Assembly: GCA_964565705.1 (NCBI GenBank)
Contig: CAZMGD010000101.1
Coordinates: 1-14,876, forward strand
Source of the DNA: CAZMGD01 sp964565705
Lineage (GTDB): Bacteria > Actinomycetota > Acidimicrobiia > Acidimicrobiales > Ilumatobacteraceae
Direction: 5' to 3'
Length of the DNA stretch: 14,876 nt
Part shown: positions 6,938 to 13,182 of the stretch, one piece after another
Layout of the letters: each line of letters opens with the position of its first letter
Numbering within the stretch: the stretch's first letter is position 1
The notes under the pieces: generated by a model
Database searches by the model: none
What the model was told of the DNA's origin: nothing
The model's input: only the letters and a program-made list of their open reading frames with translations
Program-made: the position numbers and the translations under genes

Positions 6938-7608
6938 ACCGATCCGTGCTGTCCGACGACGACCTGATGGAACTGCTGGAGCGCACCATGCACCGCGTCG
7001 CCGACGTGGCCCCCAGCCTGCCGATCGACGAACCCCGGACCACCCGGTGGCCCGTCACAGCAGCCGCAGCGATGATCGCGGTCGCCGGGGTCGGCGGTTT
7101 CGCCGTTCTCGTGAACCGGACGACCGACGAGCCATCCCCTGCCGCGCAGCCAGGTCCGACATCACCAGCACTGCCGGCGGGAACCGACGCAACCACCGAC
7201 ACGACCGCTCCTGCCGGACTGAACCCCGACGGGTCGCCACGCTGGGCGACTGGCGGCGACCCGGCCGCGTTCCCAACCGCCGTGCCGCTGCCGACCGACG
7301 TCGAGACCGTCTCCCCGATGGAATGGGACTACCAGCGCGTCGGCTGGCAGTTCACGGGCCGCCAGGATCCGTCGACCGGCACCGACCGTTGCGTGCAGTA
7401 CGCGGGCCAGTTCGACGACACCTGGACGTCGACGCCGGACACCGACGAGAGCGAGTCGATCGTGTACGCCGATCACTTCAGCAACGCCGAGTGGGACGTC
7501 GGGATCTACTGCGGTCGCAACGGCGACTTCCTCGTGCAGTTCCTCAGTCTCACCGCCACCACCGACGTCCCGCCCACCACCGACGTCCCGCCCGCCACCG
7601 ACGGCTGA
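6934..7608 (+). CDS. Membrane-anchored anti-sigma-type protein, partner of the first ECF sigma
   Basis: A 224-residue single-pass membrane protein. The N-terminus (SDDDLMELLERTMHRVADVAP, residues 7-27) is the cytosolic part expected to bind the sigma factor. One transmembrane helix lies about 39-60 (WPVTAAAAMIAVAGVGGFAVLV), then a Pro/Thr-rich linker and an extracytoplasmic domain (about 100-205) with two cysteines (C153, C193) that could form a disulfide. The ATG at 6934 overlaps the sigma stop by 4 bp and has GAAGGAG at 6920-6926. No zinc-binding HxxxCxxC anti-sigma motif is present. The protein ends with a short repeat (TTDVPP twice). The role is inferred from position, topology and coupling; sequence alone would not prove it. 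Confidence 0.8.
   Translation: MNRSVLSDDDLMELLERTMHRVADVAPSLPIDEPRTTRWPVTAAAAMIAVAGVGGFAVLVNRTTDEPSPAAQPGPTSPALPAGTDATTDTTAPAGLNPDGSPRWATGGDPAAFPTAVPLPTDVETVSPMEWDYQRVGWQFTGRQDPSTGTDRCVQYAGQFDDTWTSTPDTDESESIVYADHFSNAEWDVGIYCGRNGDFLVQFLSLTATTDVPPTTDVPPATDG
7558..7593 (+). repeat. Two exact 18-bp tandem repeats at the 3' end of the anti-sigma gene
   Basis: The unit ACCACCGACGTCCCGCCC occurs twice back to back (7558-7575 and 7576-7593), encoding TTDVPP twice, and a partial third copy follows (GCCACCGACGG). Because the unit is a multiple of three, copy-number changes would only lengthen or shorten the extracytoplasmic tail. Confidence 0.9.
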
Positions 7609-7698
7609 CCGCTCGCGAAGGGTTGCCGGCGCGGCACCGACTCGGCATCGCTCAGTTCTTGTGAACAGCATGGGTCGAGCCGGGCAACAGAGGATGTG

Positions 7699-8244
7699 AT
7701 GACGGAATCGGACACGGCCGCCGGTCGCGACGAGACAGCGCGCACCGCGGTCGGCGGATGGTTCGAGCAGCACGTCCAGACGATCCACAGGTACGCGGCG
7801 CGGCGCATCGGCGAGCACGAAGCGTGGGACATCGTCGCCGAAACGTTCCGCGTCGCGCTCGAACGCTTCGACGACTACGACGCCGGGCGCGGTCACGAAC
7901 GGGCGTGGCTGTACGGCATCGCGTCGAACATCCTGCACCGCCACGCCCGCACCGAAGCCCGCCAACTGCGCGCCAGCGCCCGCGCCGCGACCGCGAACGG
8001 CGTTCCCGGCGACCCGCTCGTGGACAGCGACTCCAAGCTGGACGCGATCGGCGACGCCGAACGCGTCGCCGCCGCGGTCGCCGCGTTGGATCCCGACGAC
8101 CGAGAGTTGCTCGTACTCGTCGCCTGGGAGCGCCTCTCGAGCGCAGAGGTCGCCGAGGCGATGGGCATCCCCGCCGGCACCGTCCGATCCCGGCTCCGGC
8201 GCATCCGACACGAACTCAATGCCTCCCGAGGAGAAGCCCGATGA
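7699..8244 (+). CDS. ECF RNA polymerase sigma factor (second of the tandem pair)
   Basis: A 181-residue ECF sigma factor. Region 2 is about residues 22-90 (WFEQHVQTIHRYAARRIGEHEAWDIVAETFRVALERF ... RAWLYGIASNILHRHAR). Region 4 is about 120-173 (VAALDPDDRELLVLVAWERLSSAEVAEAMGIPAGTVRSRLRRIRHEL), a clear helix-turn-helix. I chose ATG 7699; the in-frame GTG 7696 directly before it is equally possible, with AGAGGA at 7689-7694 serving either. The stop overlaps the next ATG (ATGA 8241-8244). The 90-bp gap after the first anti-sigma gene shows no clear promoter, so this pair may be read through from upstream or have its own. The sequence differs clearly from the first sigma, so this is not a recent duplicate. 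Confidence 0.93.
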   Translation: MTESDTAAGRDETARTAVGGWFEQHVQTIHRYAARRIGEHEAWDIVAETFRVALERFDDYDAGRGHERAWLYGIASNILHRHARTEARQLRASARAATANGVPGDPLVDSDSKLDAIGDAERVAAAVAALDPDDRELLVLVAWERLSSAEVAEAMGIPAGTVRSRLRRIRHELNASRGEAR

Positions 8245-9920
8245 ACGACCTGGACATCTTCGAGGAGCTCCGCCCCGAGGTCGAACCCCTCACCCCGGCG
8301 CAGGTCGACACGTTGCGCGCCCACCTGTTCCACGGCGCCGCTCTGCCCGACCGGACAGCAGCCGTGGCCGACGAGCGGATCGACGACGGCGCTCACGACG
8401 TCCACGAGCTTCCACTGTCCGACCTCACGGCCCGTCGTCGCGGTCGCCGAACCTGGCTCGTCGGCGTCGCAGCCGCCATCGTCGCCCTGGTCGGCGTCGC
8501 CGGGCTCTGGGCGCTCGCCGCTTCACCATCCAAGGATGCGCCGGGTCAGGCGCAGCAGCCCGACACCTTGCCGGTCACCGTCCCCGCAGCCGACCCCGCC
8601 GCGCTGGGGCTGTTCCCGCACGGTGGCCGGGACGGTGCCCTGACCGCCGGCTACGCCAGCCCGGTCGATGTCGTTGCCGCATACCTGAACGAACTCACCG
8701 ACCCGAACCGGCTCCCCGCTGGCTTCGCCATCACGGCGACGATCGCAGAGTCCGAACCGGTCACGACCGTCGACGCCGATCACGCCTCGGTGACGGTGAT
8801 CCTGCAAACGGACGGCGACAGCGGCGACGCCCGCGTCGCCGTGCAACGAATCGGAACCAACCCCGACGTCTGGCAGGTCACCTCGGCCACCGTCATCGCT
8901 GACGAGCTCACCGACGTCACCCTCGACGCAGGGGTGGTCACCGGCTCGATCGCACCGGCCGCGGGCGGGACGACCACGCTCTACGCCTACGACCTCGTCA
9001 CCGGCGACATGCTCGACACGGCGGCGCTCGCGACCGCCCCAGCGGCCGACGACCGCACACCAGCCGCGCCGACACTGTTCAGCCTCGACGTCGGCGACCA
9101 CGAGCAGGTCGGTCTCCGCTACTGGAACACCGTCGTCCCCGCCGGTGCGTACGCGTACGCGAACTTCTCCGACCGGGCAGTCAGCGCAACCTCACCTCGC
9201 CCGGCGCCATCGACCACGACCGGATCAACGCTCGCGGAGTCGTCGGCGACCTCGACCACGATGCCGCACACGGCGCTCAATACGGCCATGGAAGCCGACG
9301 GCGTGGTGCTCGTCGTCAACGGCTCCGGTGTTGCCGGCCTCGGCGGATCGCTGACCAGCGCGATCGAGGACAGCGGCTATGCAGTCCGGCCGCCCACCAA
9401 CGCGACCGAGCCCGTCGCCGAGTCGATCGTCTACTTCCGGTCCGACGCCCCGGCGTCCGCGGTGGCGTTGCTTCCGCCCGCGATCCCTGTCATCCGAGGC
9501 GAGGAACTGAGCTCGCAGCAGATCCCGGTCGCTCCATCCGACGATCTCGCCGGGGCTGACGTGATCATCGTCCTCGGCGCCGATCTCGCCGACGCACCCT
9601 GGAGCAGCGCCCCGTCACCGCTGGTGTCGGACAACCCGGGCGTGCTGCTCGTCCTCGACGGCTCCGGAACCCCAGACGGCCAAGAGCGCACCAAGGCCGA
9701 GATCCAGAGACTGGAATCGACGAGCGTCGAGGTGGTCGACGGTGGGACTGCGGCCCAACCCGTGGAGCAGTCGATCCTGATGCCCCTCGGCCCGTCGACA
9801 CGCTGGACGTTCGCCGTCGCAGAGCTCGCCGGCATCGGCGGGTTCGACACCTGGACACCGACACTCTTCACCGGCGACCTCCCCGCCAACGTCACCGCCG
9901 TCCTCGTCGTCGGACCATGA
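8241..9920 (+). CDS. Membrane anti-sigma-type protein with tandem LytR_C-like domains
   Basis: A 559-residue single-pass protein coupled to the second sigma gene (ATGA overlap; AGGAG at 8228-8232). Residues 1-70 are cytosolic and end in a basic cluster (ARRRGRR). The transmembrane helix is about 72-94 (WLVGVAAAIVALVGVAGLWALAA). An extracytoplasmic region with a sporulation/GerMN-like feel (about 115-310, unassigned) and a Ser/Thr linker (315-345) follow. Residues about 354-452 read as a LytR_C (CpsA/LytR/Psr C-terminal) domain: VVLVVNGSGVAGLGGSLTSA, then IVYFRSD and the closing ADVIIVLGADLAD. Residues about 466-559 repeat the pattern more weakly: GVLLVLDGSGTPDGQERT, then ILMPLGP and a closing VTAVLVVGP. 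LytR_C domains occur on cell-wall enzymes, so wall sensing is an inference. Confidence 0.82.
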   Translation: MNDLDIFEELRPEVEPLTPAQVDTLRAHLFHGAALPDRTAAVADERIDDGAHDVHELPLSDLTARRRGRRTWLVGVAAAIVALVGVAGLWALAASPSKDAPGQAQQPDTLPVTVPAADPAALGLFPHGGRDGALTAGYASPVDVVAAYLNELTDPNRLPAGFAITATIAESEPVTTVDADHASVTVILQTDGDSGDARVAVQRIGTNPDVWQVTSATVIADELTDVTLDAGVVTGSIAPAAGGTTTLYAYDLVTGDMLDTAALATAPAADDRTPAAPTLFSLDVGDHEQVGLRYWNTVVPAGAYAYANFSDRAVSATSPRPAPSTTTGSTLAESSATSTTMPHTALNTAMEADGVVLVVNGSGVAGLGGSLTSAIEDSGYAVRPPTNATEPVAESIVYFRSDAPASAVALLPPAIPVIRGEELSSQQIPVAPSDDLAGADVIIVLGADLADAPWSSAPSPLVSDNPGVLLVLDGSGTPDGQERTKAEIQRLESTSVEVVDGGTAAQPVEQSILMPLGPSTRWTFAVAELAGIGGFDTWTPTLFTGDLPANVTAVLVVGP

Positions 9921-10090
9921 CCACCCGCGACGCACTGCCGGCAGTGGACGACGCTCCGGGCGCAACGTGCGAAGGATGGCGACGCGACCGGGCCTGCACC
10001 GACAGCGACGGGCGTCGCCTCCCGGACCCGCACCCGGGGTGTCTCAACGCGCTCTACCGGCTACACGTTGCACGGCTGAACGAGGGCTGA
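9917..10090 (+). CDS. 57-residue small ORF translationally coupled to the anti-sigma gene
   Basis: A short ORF starts at ATG 9917 and overlaps the anti-sigma stop as ATGA, the same arrangement as both sigma/anti-sigma junctions. The 57-residue product (MTTRDALPAVDDAPGATCEG ... LNALYRLHVARLNEG) has three cysteines (C18, C27, C42), several Asp/Arg and a Trp21. I recognise no family and see no membrane helix or signal peptide. The coupling supports a real gene; the small size and lack of known relatives argue for caution. Confidence 0.5.
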   Translation: MTTRDALPAVDDAPGATCEGWRRDRACTDSDGRRLPDPHPGCLNALYRLHVARLNEG

Positions 10091-10235
10091 GCGGCGAACG
10101 ACCACGGGTCCCCCGGCGGGTTCCCGACGGCTCGCCATGTCCATGGCCACGACCTGTGAGTCCGTGGAACCTTTCGGAGGTGGGTGGGGTCGTGATGATC
10201 ATGTCGAAGCGAACGGATGGCGGGATCTGTCGCCG

Positions 10236-10407
10236 GTGTCGTTGAGCACGAGCGACGGAACCCGCATCGACGCCGAGTTCCAGGCCTTCTACCGGGTGCG
10301 AGTACGCGCCGGCGGCGCGCCTGGCGTGGATCTTGACCGGCGACCGCTCCGGCGCCGACGACCTTGCACAGGAGGCGTTCGGGCGCCTCTACCGTCAGGG
10401 CGACAGC
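10236..10407 (+). pseudogene. Fragment of an ECF sigma factor (region 2), frameshifted and truncated
   Basis: From GTG 10236 one frame reads STSDGTRIDAEFQAFYR. At about 10296 the homology moves to another frame, which reads EYAPAARLAWILTGDRSGADDLAQEAFGRLYRQGD. Together these are sigma region 2 of a SigE-type ECF factor (compare TLLTGSRATAEEVVQDAF in the intact first sigma). Homology stops near 10407; the rest of region 2 and all of region 4 are missing. The DNA that follows belongs to an opposite-strand gene fragment, so a rearrangement joined two pieces here. Positions 10091-10235 show nothing recognisable. Confidence 0.75.
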
Positions 10408-10419
10408 GTGGAACGACCG

Positions 10420-11012
10420 GCCCGCTGCTGCGGGCGTCCAGCAGGGATTGAATCGCCTGCAGACGACAGGCGACATCCGCCTGATCACTCATGTCGACCG
10501 GCCGACGCCGCAACTGCTCCTGCAGGCGCACCACCTGATCCCAGAGGCGGTCACGCTCGGCCTCGAGCTGGGCGATGCGGTCACGAAGGCGAGCGTTCTC
10601 GGCGACGGCCTCGGGTGCATTCTCAGGGTCGACCAGACGCGCCCGGAGTTCGCGTTGGCGGGCGCGGAACGCGCGCATCCGCTCCGCCTCGGAGGTCCAC
10701 TTGCGGGGGGGGCAAATCGAACGTGAGGTCGTCACGCGGCCACTCTGCGACGACTACTTCACGGATCACCTCACGGGCAGTCCCACCCGTCGGGCCCGGA
10801 CGGCTACTGATGCGTTGCAGCACCATGCGCACCGGTCTCGCGGCGAAGGCGAGTGCGGCGACGTGCCCGAGGGGCCACCGATCTCGACGACTGCTCGACG
10901 ACGGCAGCAATCGACGTGGTTGAGGCCGTCTGGCGGGGCCGGCCGAAGCCTCGTCAGGTACGCCGCACCGATCCGGTGCATGTGTGCAGAGAAGGTGGAT
11001 CAGTCTTCGCAC
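10420..11012 (-). pseudogene. Frameshifted gene for a coiled-coil protein of unknown function
   Basis: Two minus-strand frames join into one sensible protein. The upstream frame (from about 11012) includes VAALAFAARPVRMVLQRIS, then GTAREVIREVVVAEWPRDDL. At the run of eight G (about 10705-10712 on the plus strand) the frame changes, and the continuation is LPPRKWTSEAERMRAFRARQ, then a long helical stretch with heptad-like Leu/Arg/Glu spacing (NARLRDRIAQLEAERDRLWD, VVRLQEQLRRR). Seven G instead of eight would restore DLPPRKWTSEAE, so this may be a mutation or a sequencing error. The last ~45 residues (after QSLLDAR) run antisense into the sigma fragment and are probably not original. The family was not recognised; the real N-terminus is unclear. 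Positions 11013-11042 hold nothing else. Confidence 0.55.
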
Positions 11013-11042
11013 GTGCGGAAAGGACCCGGCTGACGCGGACGG

Positions 11043-11381
11043 TCAGTCGTCGGCGAGCGAATCAGCGATCGATCGGAGGAGCGTTTGGAGCTTGGGGACA
11101 TCGTTCAGGATCACGTCGCTGACGATGTCCTGGTCGATGTGGAACTAACCGTGAGCGAGGATCACGCGGATGCCGACGATCTCGCGCCATGCGATCTCAG
11201 GGTGCTCGGCCTTCAGCTCGTCGGACACGTGCGACGCCGCCTCGCCCAGCACTTCGATCCATCGCTGTGCCGCACCCTGGATCACCGGATCGCTGGCGAG
11301 TCGCTGCGCATCCGCAGCGTGCTCGACAAGCAGGTCACACATCTCGAGCATGTCGAGGATCCGATCGCGATCGCCCCTCAC
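11043..11381 (-). pseudogene. hepT: HEPN ribonuclease toxin (HepT-like), interrupted by an in-frame TAG
   Basis: The toxin half of a HEPN/MNT toxin-antitoxin pair, normally an RNase that cuts RNA unless AMPylated by the MNT partner. It starts at GTG 11381, overlapping the MNT stop (GTGA). Residues 1-78 read RGDRDRILDMLEMCDLLVEH ... RWIEVLGEAASHVSDELKAE ... IAWREIVGIRVILAHG, with the catalytic R-x4-H as R72 to H77. Codon 79 is TAG (11145-11147). The frame then continues for 33 residues of typical HepT C-terminus (FHIDQDIVSDVILNDVPKLQ and on) to TGA at 11043-11045. The full protein would be 112 residues, normal for the family. The stop sits where HepT proteins have the Tyr of RX4HXY, so a single base change explains it. 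Confidence 0.88.
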
Positions 11382-11674
11382 AGATCGACGGCGTCGGCCA
11401 GCGCCCGCTCGGCAACGCGAGGGCGCAGCCCTGCCTCGGTGACCACGTCGACGTCGCGGCCGAGGAGGTCGCGAAGATCCATCAGCAGGCCACCGAGATC
11501 CATCAGATTGCGGCCCGGATCGAGGTCCACGAGAAAGTCGACATCGCTGCCGCCATCGTCGTCGCCGCGAGCCACCGAGCCGAACACTCGCACCCGTGAA
11601 ATACCGCGAGCGCGCGCCACGTCGAGGATCTCCTCGCGCCGCTTGCGCAGCTCGGTCAGCGTTGTCGCTGGCAT
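11378..11674 (-). CDS. mntA: MNT-type nucleotidyltransferase antitoxin (MntA-like)
   Basis: A 98-residue minimal nucleotidyltransferase. The signature FGSVARGDDDGGSDVDFLVD is an exact GSX10DXD, the metal/ATP-binding motif of the MNT/KNTase fold; LLGRDVDVVTEAGLRP supplies the third acidic strand. In HEPN/MNT systems this enzyme neutralises the toxin by adding AMP to a C-terminal tyrosine. The ATG at 11674 (MPATTLTELRKRREEIL) is preferred; an in-frame GTG at 11680 would add two residues. The GTGA overlap with the toxin gene shows a classic antitoxin-first operon. This gene seems intact although its target gene is broken. No strong ribosome site is visible. Confidence 0.92.
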   Translation of the reverse strand: MPATTLTELRKRREEILDVARARGISRVRVFGSVARGDDDGGSDVDFLVDLDPGRNLMDLGGLLMDLRDLLGRDVDVVTEAGLRPRVAERALADAVDL

Positions 11675-11717
11675 GTGCACAGATTACGACGATGGCGACC
11701 GGAGGTCGTGAGGTGAT

Positions 11718-11731
11718 CCGTGACGTCACGG
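11718..11731. promoter_or_regulatory. 14-bp perfect palindrome between MNT and excisionase-like genes
   Basis: CCGTGACGTCACGG is a perfect palindrome in the 73-bp region between the divergent MNT (start 11674) and excisionase-like (start 11748) genes, 17 bp before the latter. Position and symmetry suggest an operator for a dimeric repressor that controls one or both directions. Confidence 0.4.
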
Positions 11732-11747
11732 GTTCACCGTCGACTGC

Positions 11748-11966
11748 ATGAGCAAGTTCCAGCTGGTCGACATCACTCGGCGGGGCGATTGTCTGACACT
11801 GACGACCGAGCAGCTCGCCACTCGGTGGGGCATCCACCCCGAGTCGCTCAAGCGGGCGGTGCGCAACGGGAGCTCGCCTGTGCGGCCGATCATCCCGGGC
11901 ACCGGGAGGTGGGTGTTCTCGCTCGCGGCAATTGAGCGGGCCGAGGCGAAGACGCTCGCCCAGTGA
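11748..11966 (+). CDS. Excisionase-like small helix-turn-helix protein
   Basis: A 72-residue protein with a MerR/excisionase-type winged helix: LTTEQLATRWGIHPESLKRAVRNG (about residues 17-40), then the wing RPIIPGTGRWVFSLAAIERAE (about 46-66). Such proteins bend DNA and steer tyrosine integrases towards excision, or act as small regulators. It converges on the integrase remnant with 2 bp between the stops, which supports an Xis or directionality role in the same element. No Shine-Dalgarno is clear upstream of ATG 11748; the 14-bp palindrome lies 17 bp before it. The frame is intact. Confidence 0.75.
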   Translation: MSKFQLVDITRRGDCLTLTTEQLATRWGIHPESLKRAVRNGSSPVRPIIPGTGRWVFSLAAIERAEAKTLAQ

Positions 11967-11968
11967 GG

Positions 11969-12857
11969 TCAATCGAGCAGGCGACCGATGATGTCGGCAG
12001 CCTCACGATCCTGCTCGGGGAGCCAGTGGCCGTAGGTGTTGAGCGTGACGGCGGTGCTCGTGTGGCCAAGGCGCTTGCTCACCGTCGTGACCGGTACGCC
12101 GGCGGCGAGCAGCTGGGTGGCGCAGGTCGTGCTTATGCCGACGTCGGCATAATCGTGCAGGCGGAACTCGCGCTTGGACAGGCGGCCGTAGGCGAGCGAC
12201 AGGTAGTCGGGACGCCACGGCGTGACGCCGGCGTCGTGGCTGAAGACGTAGACGGGAGCGGGCATTTCGTGCTCTTCGGCAGCCGCGCGTTGACGGTCCC
12301 GAAGAGCGTCGATCGCGCGCATCGTCTCCGCGTCCACCGCGATCGTCCGGTGGCCCTTCGAGCCGGTCTTCGTGCGCCGTTCGAACAGCTGACCCTCGGA
12401 CTCGACGAGCGAGCGGCGGATCGTCAGCCGAGCGCCCCGGAAGTCGGACCACTGGATGGCGACCAGCTCCCCGCGCCGGGCGCCGGTCGCTGCGGCGAGC
12501 CGCAGGCACACGGCGAAGTCCGCGTTCGCGGACTCGGCGGCCGCGATGAGCGTCCGGACCCACTCGGGCGGCGGTGGCCCGATCTCCTCGGTGTCCACCT
12601 TCGGCTTGGTCGCCTGCAGGCACGGGTTGGCGATCATCCAGCCGTAGCGGACGGCTCGGTTGACGGCCGCCGACAGCACGCGATGGACCCTTGAGCTTGG
12701 CCTCCAGCATCCGCGCCTCGGCGACCGAGTCGACGGCCTCGGAGGCCCGCTTCGCACCGGGGTGACGGACCACCGCTCGGTACTTCCCCGACGGTAGCTC
12801 CTCGATCGACACCGTCGAAAACGTCCCATGCGCCCCGTATGTCCCACGAAACGTCAA
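11969..12857 (-). pseudogene. int: Tyrosine-recombinase integrase, inactivated (deletion, frameshift and insertion)
   Basis: A phage/ICE-type integrase next to a tRNA 3' end. The N-terminal arm-binding part (VSIEELPSGKYRAVVRHPGA to EAKLKG; GTG 12812 is the likely start, TTG 12857 also possible) is in one frame. Near 12690 the homology jumps to another frame at VHRVLSAAVNRAVRYGWMIANP. Relative to the family, about 90 residues of the core-binding domain are missing. The catalytic domain keeps Arg I (ATGARRGELVAIQW), the LGHTSTAV box and the nucleophile Tyr (TLNTYGHW), ending REAADIIGRLLD. The HxLRH box that carries the second Arg is replaced by RLHDYADVGISTTCATQLLA because of a 26-bp insertion. 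The enzyme should be dead. Confidence 0.9.
12127..12158. mobile_element. 26-bp insertion: 20-bp palindrome flanked by a 6-bp duplication
   Basis: TTATGCCGACGTCGGCATAA (12133-12152) is a perfect palindrome flanked on both sides by TCGTGC (12127-12132 and 12153-12158). Removing the palindrome and one TCGTGC restores the integrase reading HDLRH exactly. This is the signature of an insertion with target duplication, reduced to two abutting 10-bp ends. About 11 bp just after the restored LRH also seem lost, which keeps the overall frame open. I cannot name the element. Confidence 0.75.
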
Positions 12858-12885
12858 GGCTCGACGACAGAAGTCGCCTCTGAGC

Positions 12886-12961
12886 TGGTGGGGCGGGTGG
12901 GGATCGAACCCACGACCCAGGGATTATGAGTCCCCTGCTCTGACCACTGAGCTACCGCCCC
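12886..12961 (-). tRNA. tRNA with CAT anticodon (tRNA-Ile2-like; possibly elongator Met)
   Basis: On the minus strand the cloverleaf is complete: acceptor GGGGCGG/CCGCCCC, D-arm GCTC/GAGC, anticodon loop CTCATAA, T-arm GTGGG TTCGATC CCCAC, discriminator A, and an encoded CCA (12886-12888). A paired 1-72 end rules out initiator tRNA. The short D-loop (AGTGGTCA) and the GAGCAGGGGACTCATAA stretch resemble bacterial tRNA-Ile2, whose C34 becomes lysidine, more than elongator Met. A -10-like TAGCAT lies 11 bp upstream (12973-12978). Its 3' end faces the integrase remnant, a usual attachment-site geometry. Confidence 0.92.
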
Positions 12962-13012
12962 TCGACGGGCGAATGCTAGGGCGCAGGCGGCGGTGCGCTG
13001 CGGAGAACGCGT

Positions 13013-13037
13013 GGAGCCCGCCACGAGGGCGGGCTCC
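13013..13037 (-). terminator. Strong GC hairpin downstream of tRNA-Asn
   Basis: GGAGCCCGCC (13013-13022) and GGCGGGCTCC (13028-13037) form a perfect 10-bp stem with a 5-base loop. It starts 9 bases past the tRNA-Asn 3' end on the minus strand, which suits termination or 3'-end processing. No T-run follows, as is common for actinobacterial hairpin terminators. Confidence 0.6.
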
Positions 13038-13046
13038 ATGACGGTG

Positions 13047-13119
13047 CTCCGAGAGCAGGGCTCGAACCTGCGACCCGCTGATTAACAGTCAGCTGCTCTG
13101 CCAACTGAGCTATCTCGGA
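13047..13119 (-). tRNA. tRNA-Asn(GTT)
   Basis: The minus-strand cloverleaf is acceptor TCCGAGA/TCTCGGA with discriminator G, D-arm GCTC/GAGC, anticodon stem GCTGA/TCAGC around loop CTGTTAA (anticodon GTT), and T-arm GCAGG TTCGAGC CCTGC. It is 73 nt; CCA is not encoded (CAC follows), unlike the neighbouring tRNA. A -10-like TATCCT lies 11 bp upstream (13131-13136). It lies between the recA stop and the hairpin. Confidence 0.95.
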
Positions 13120-13182
13120 AGGCGGCAGCGAGGATAGCAGCGCGATCCCTGGACCCGACAGGAGATGCGGCGCGAGCGGGCG

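Noticed and set aside
10182..10192. GGGTGGGGTCG resembling the tRNA 3' region, a possible far attachment site
   Set aside because: Only about 8 consecutive G-rich bases match before a gap; this is expected by chance in such DNA.
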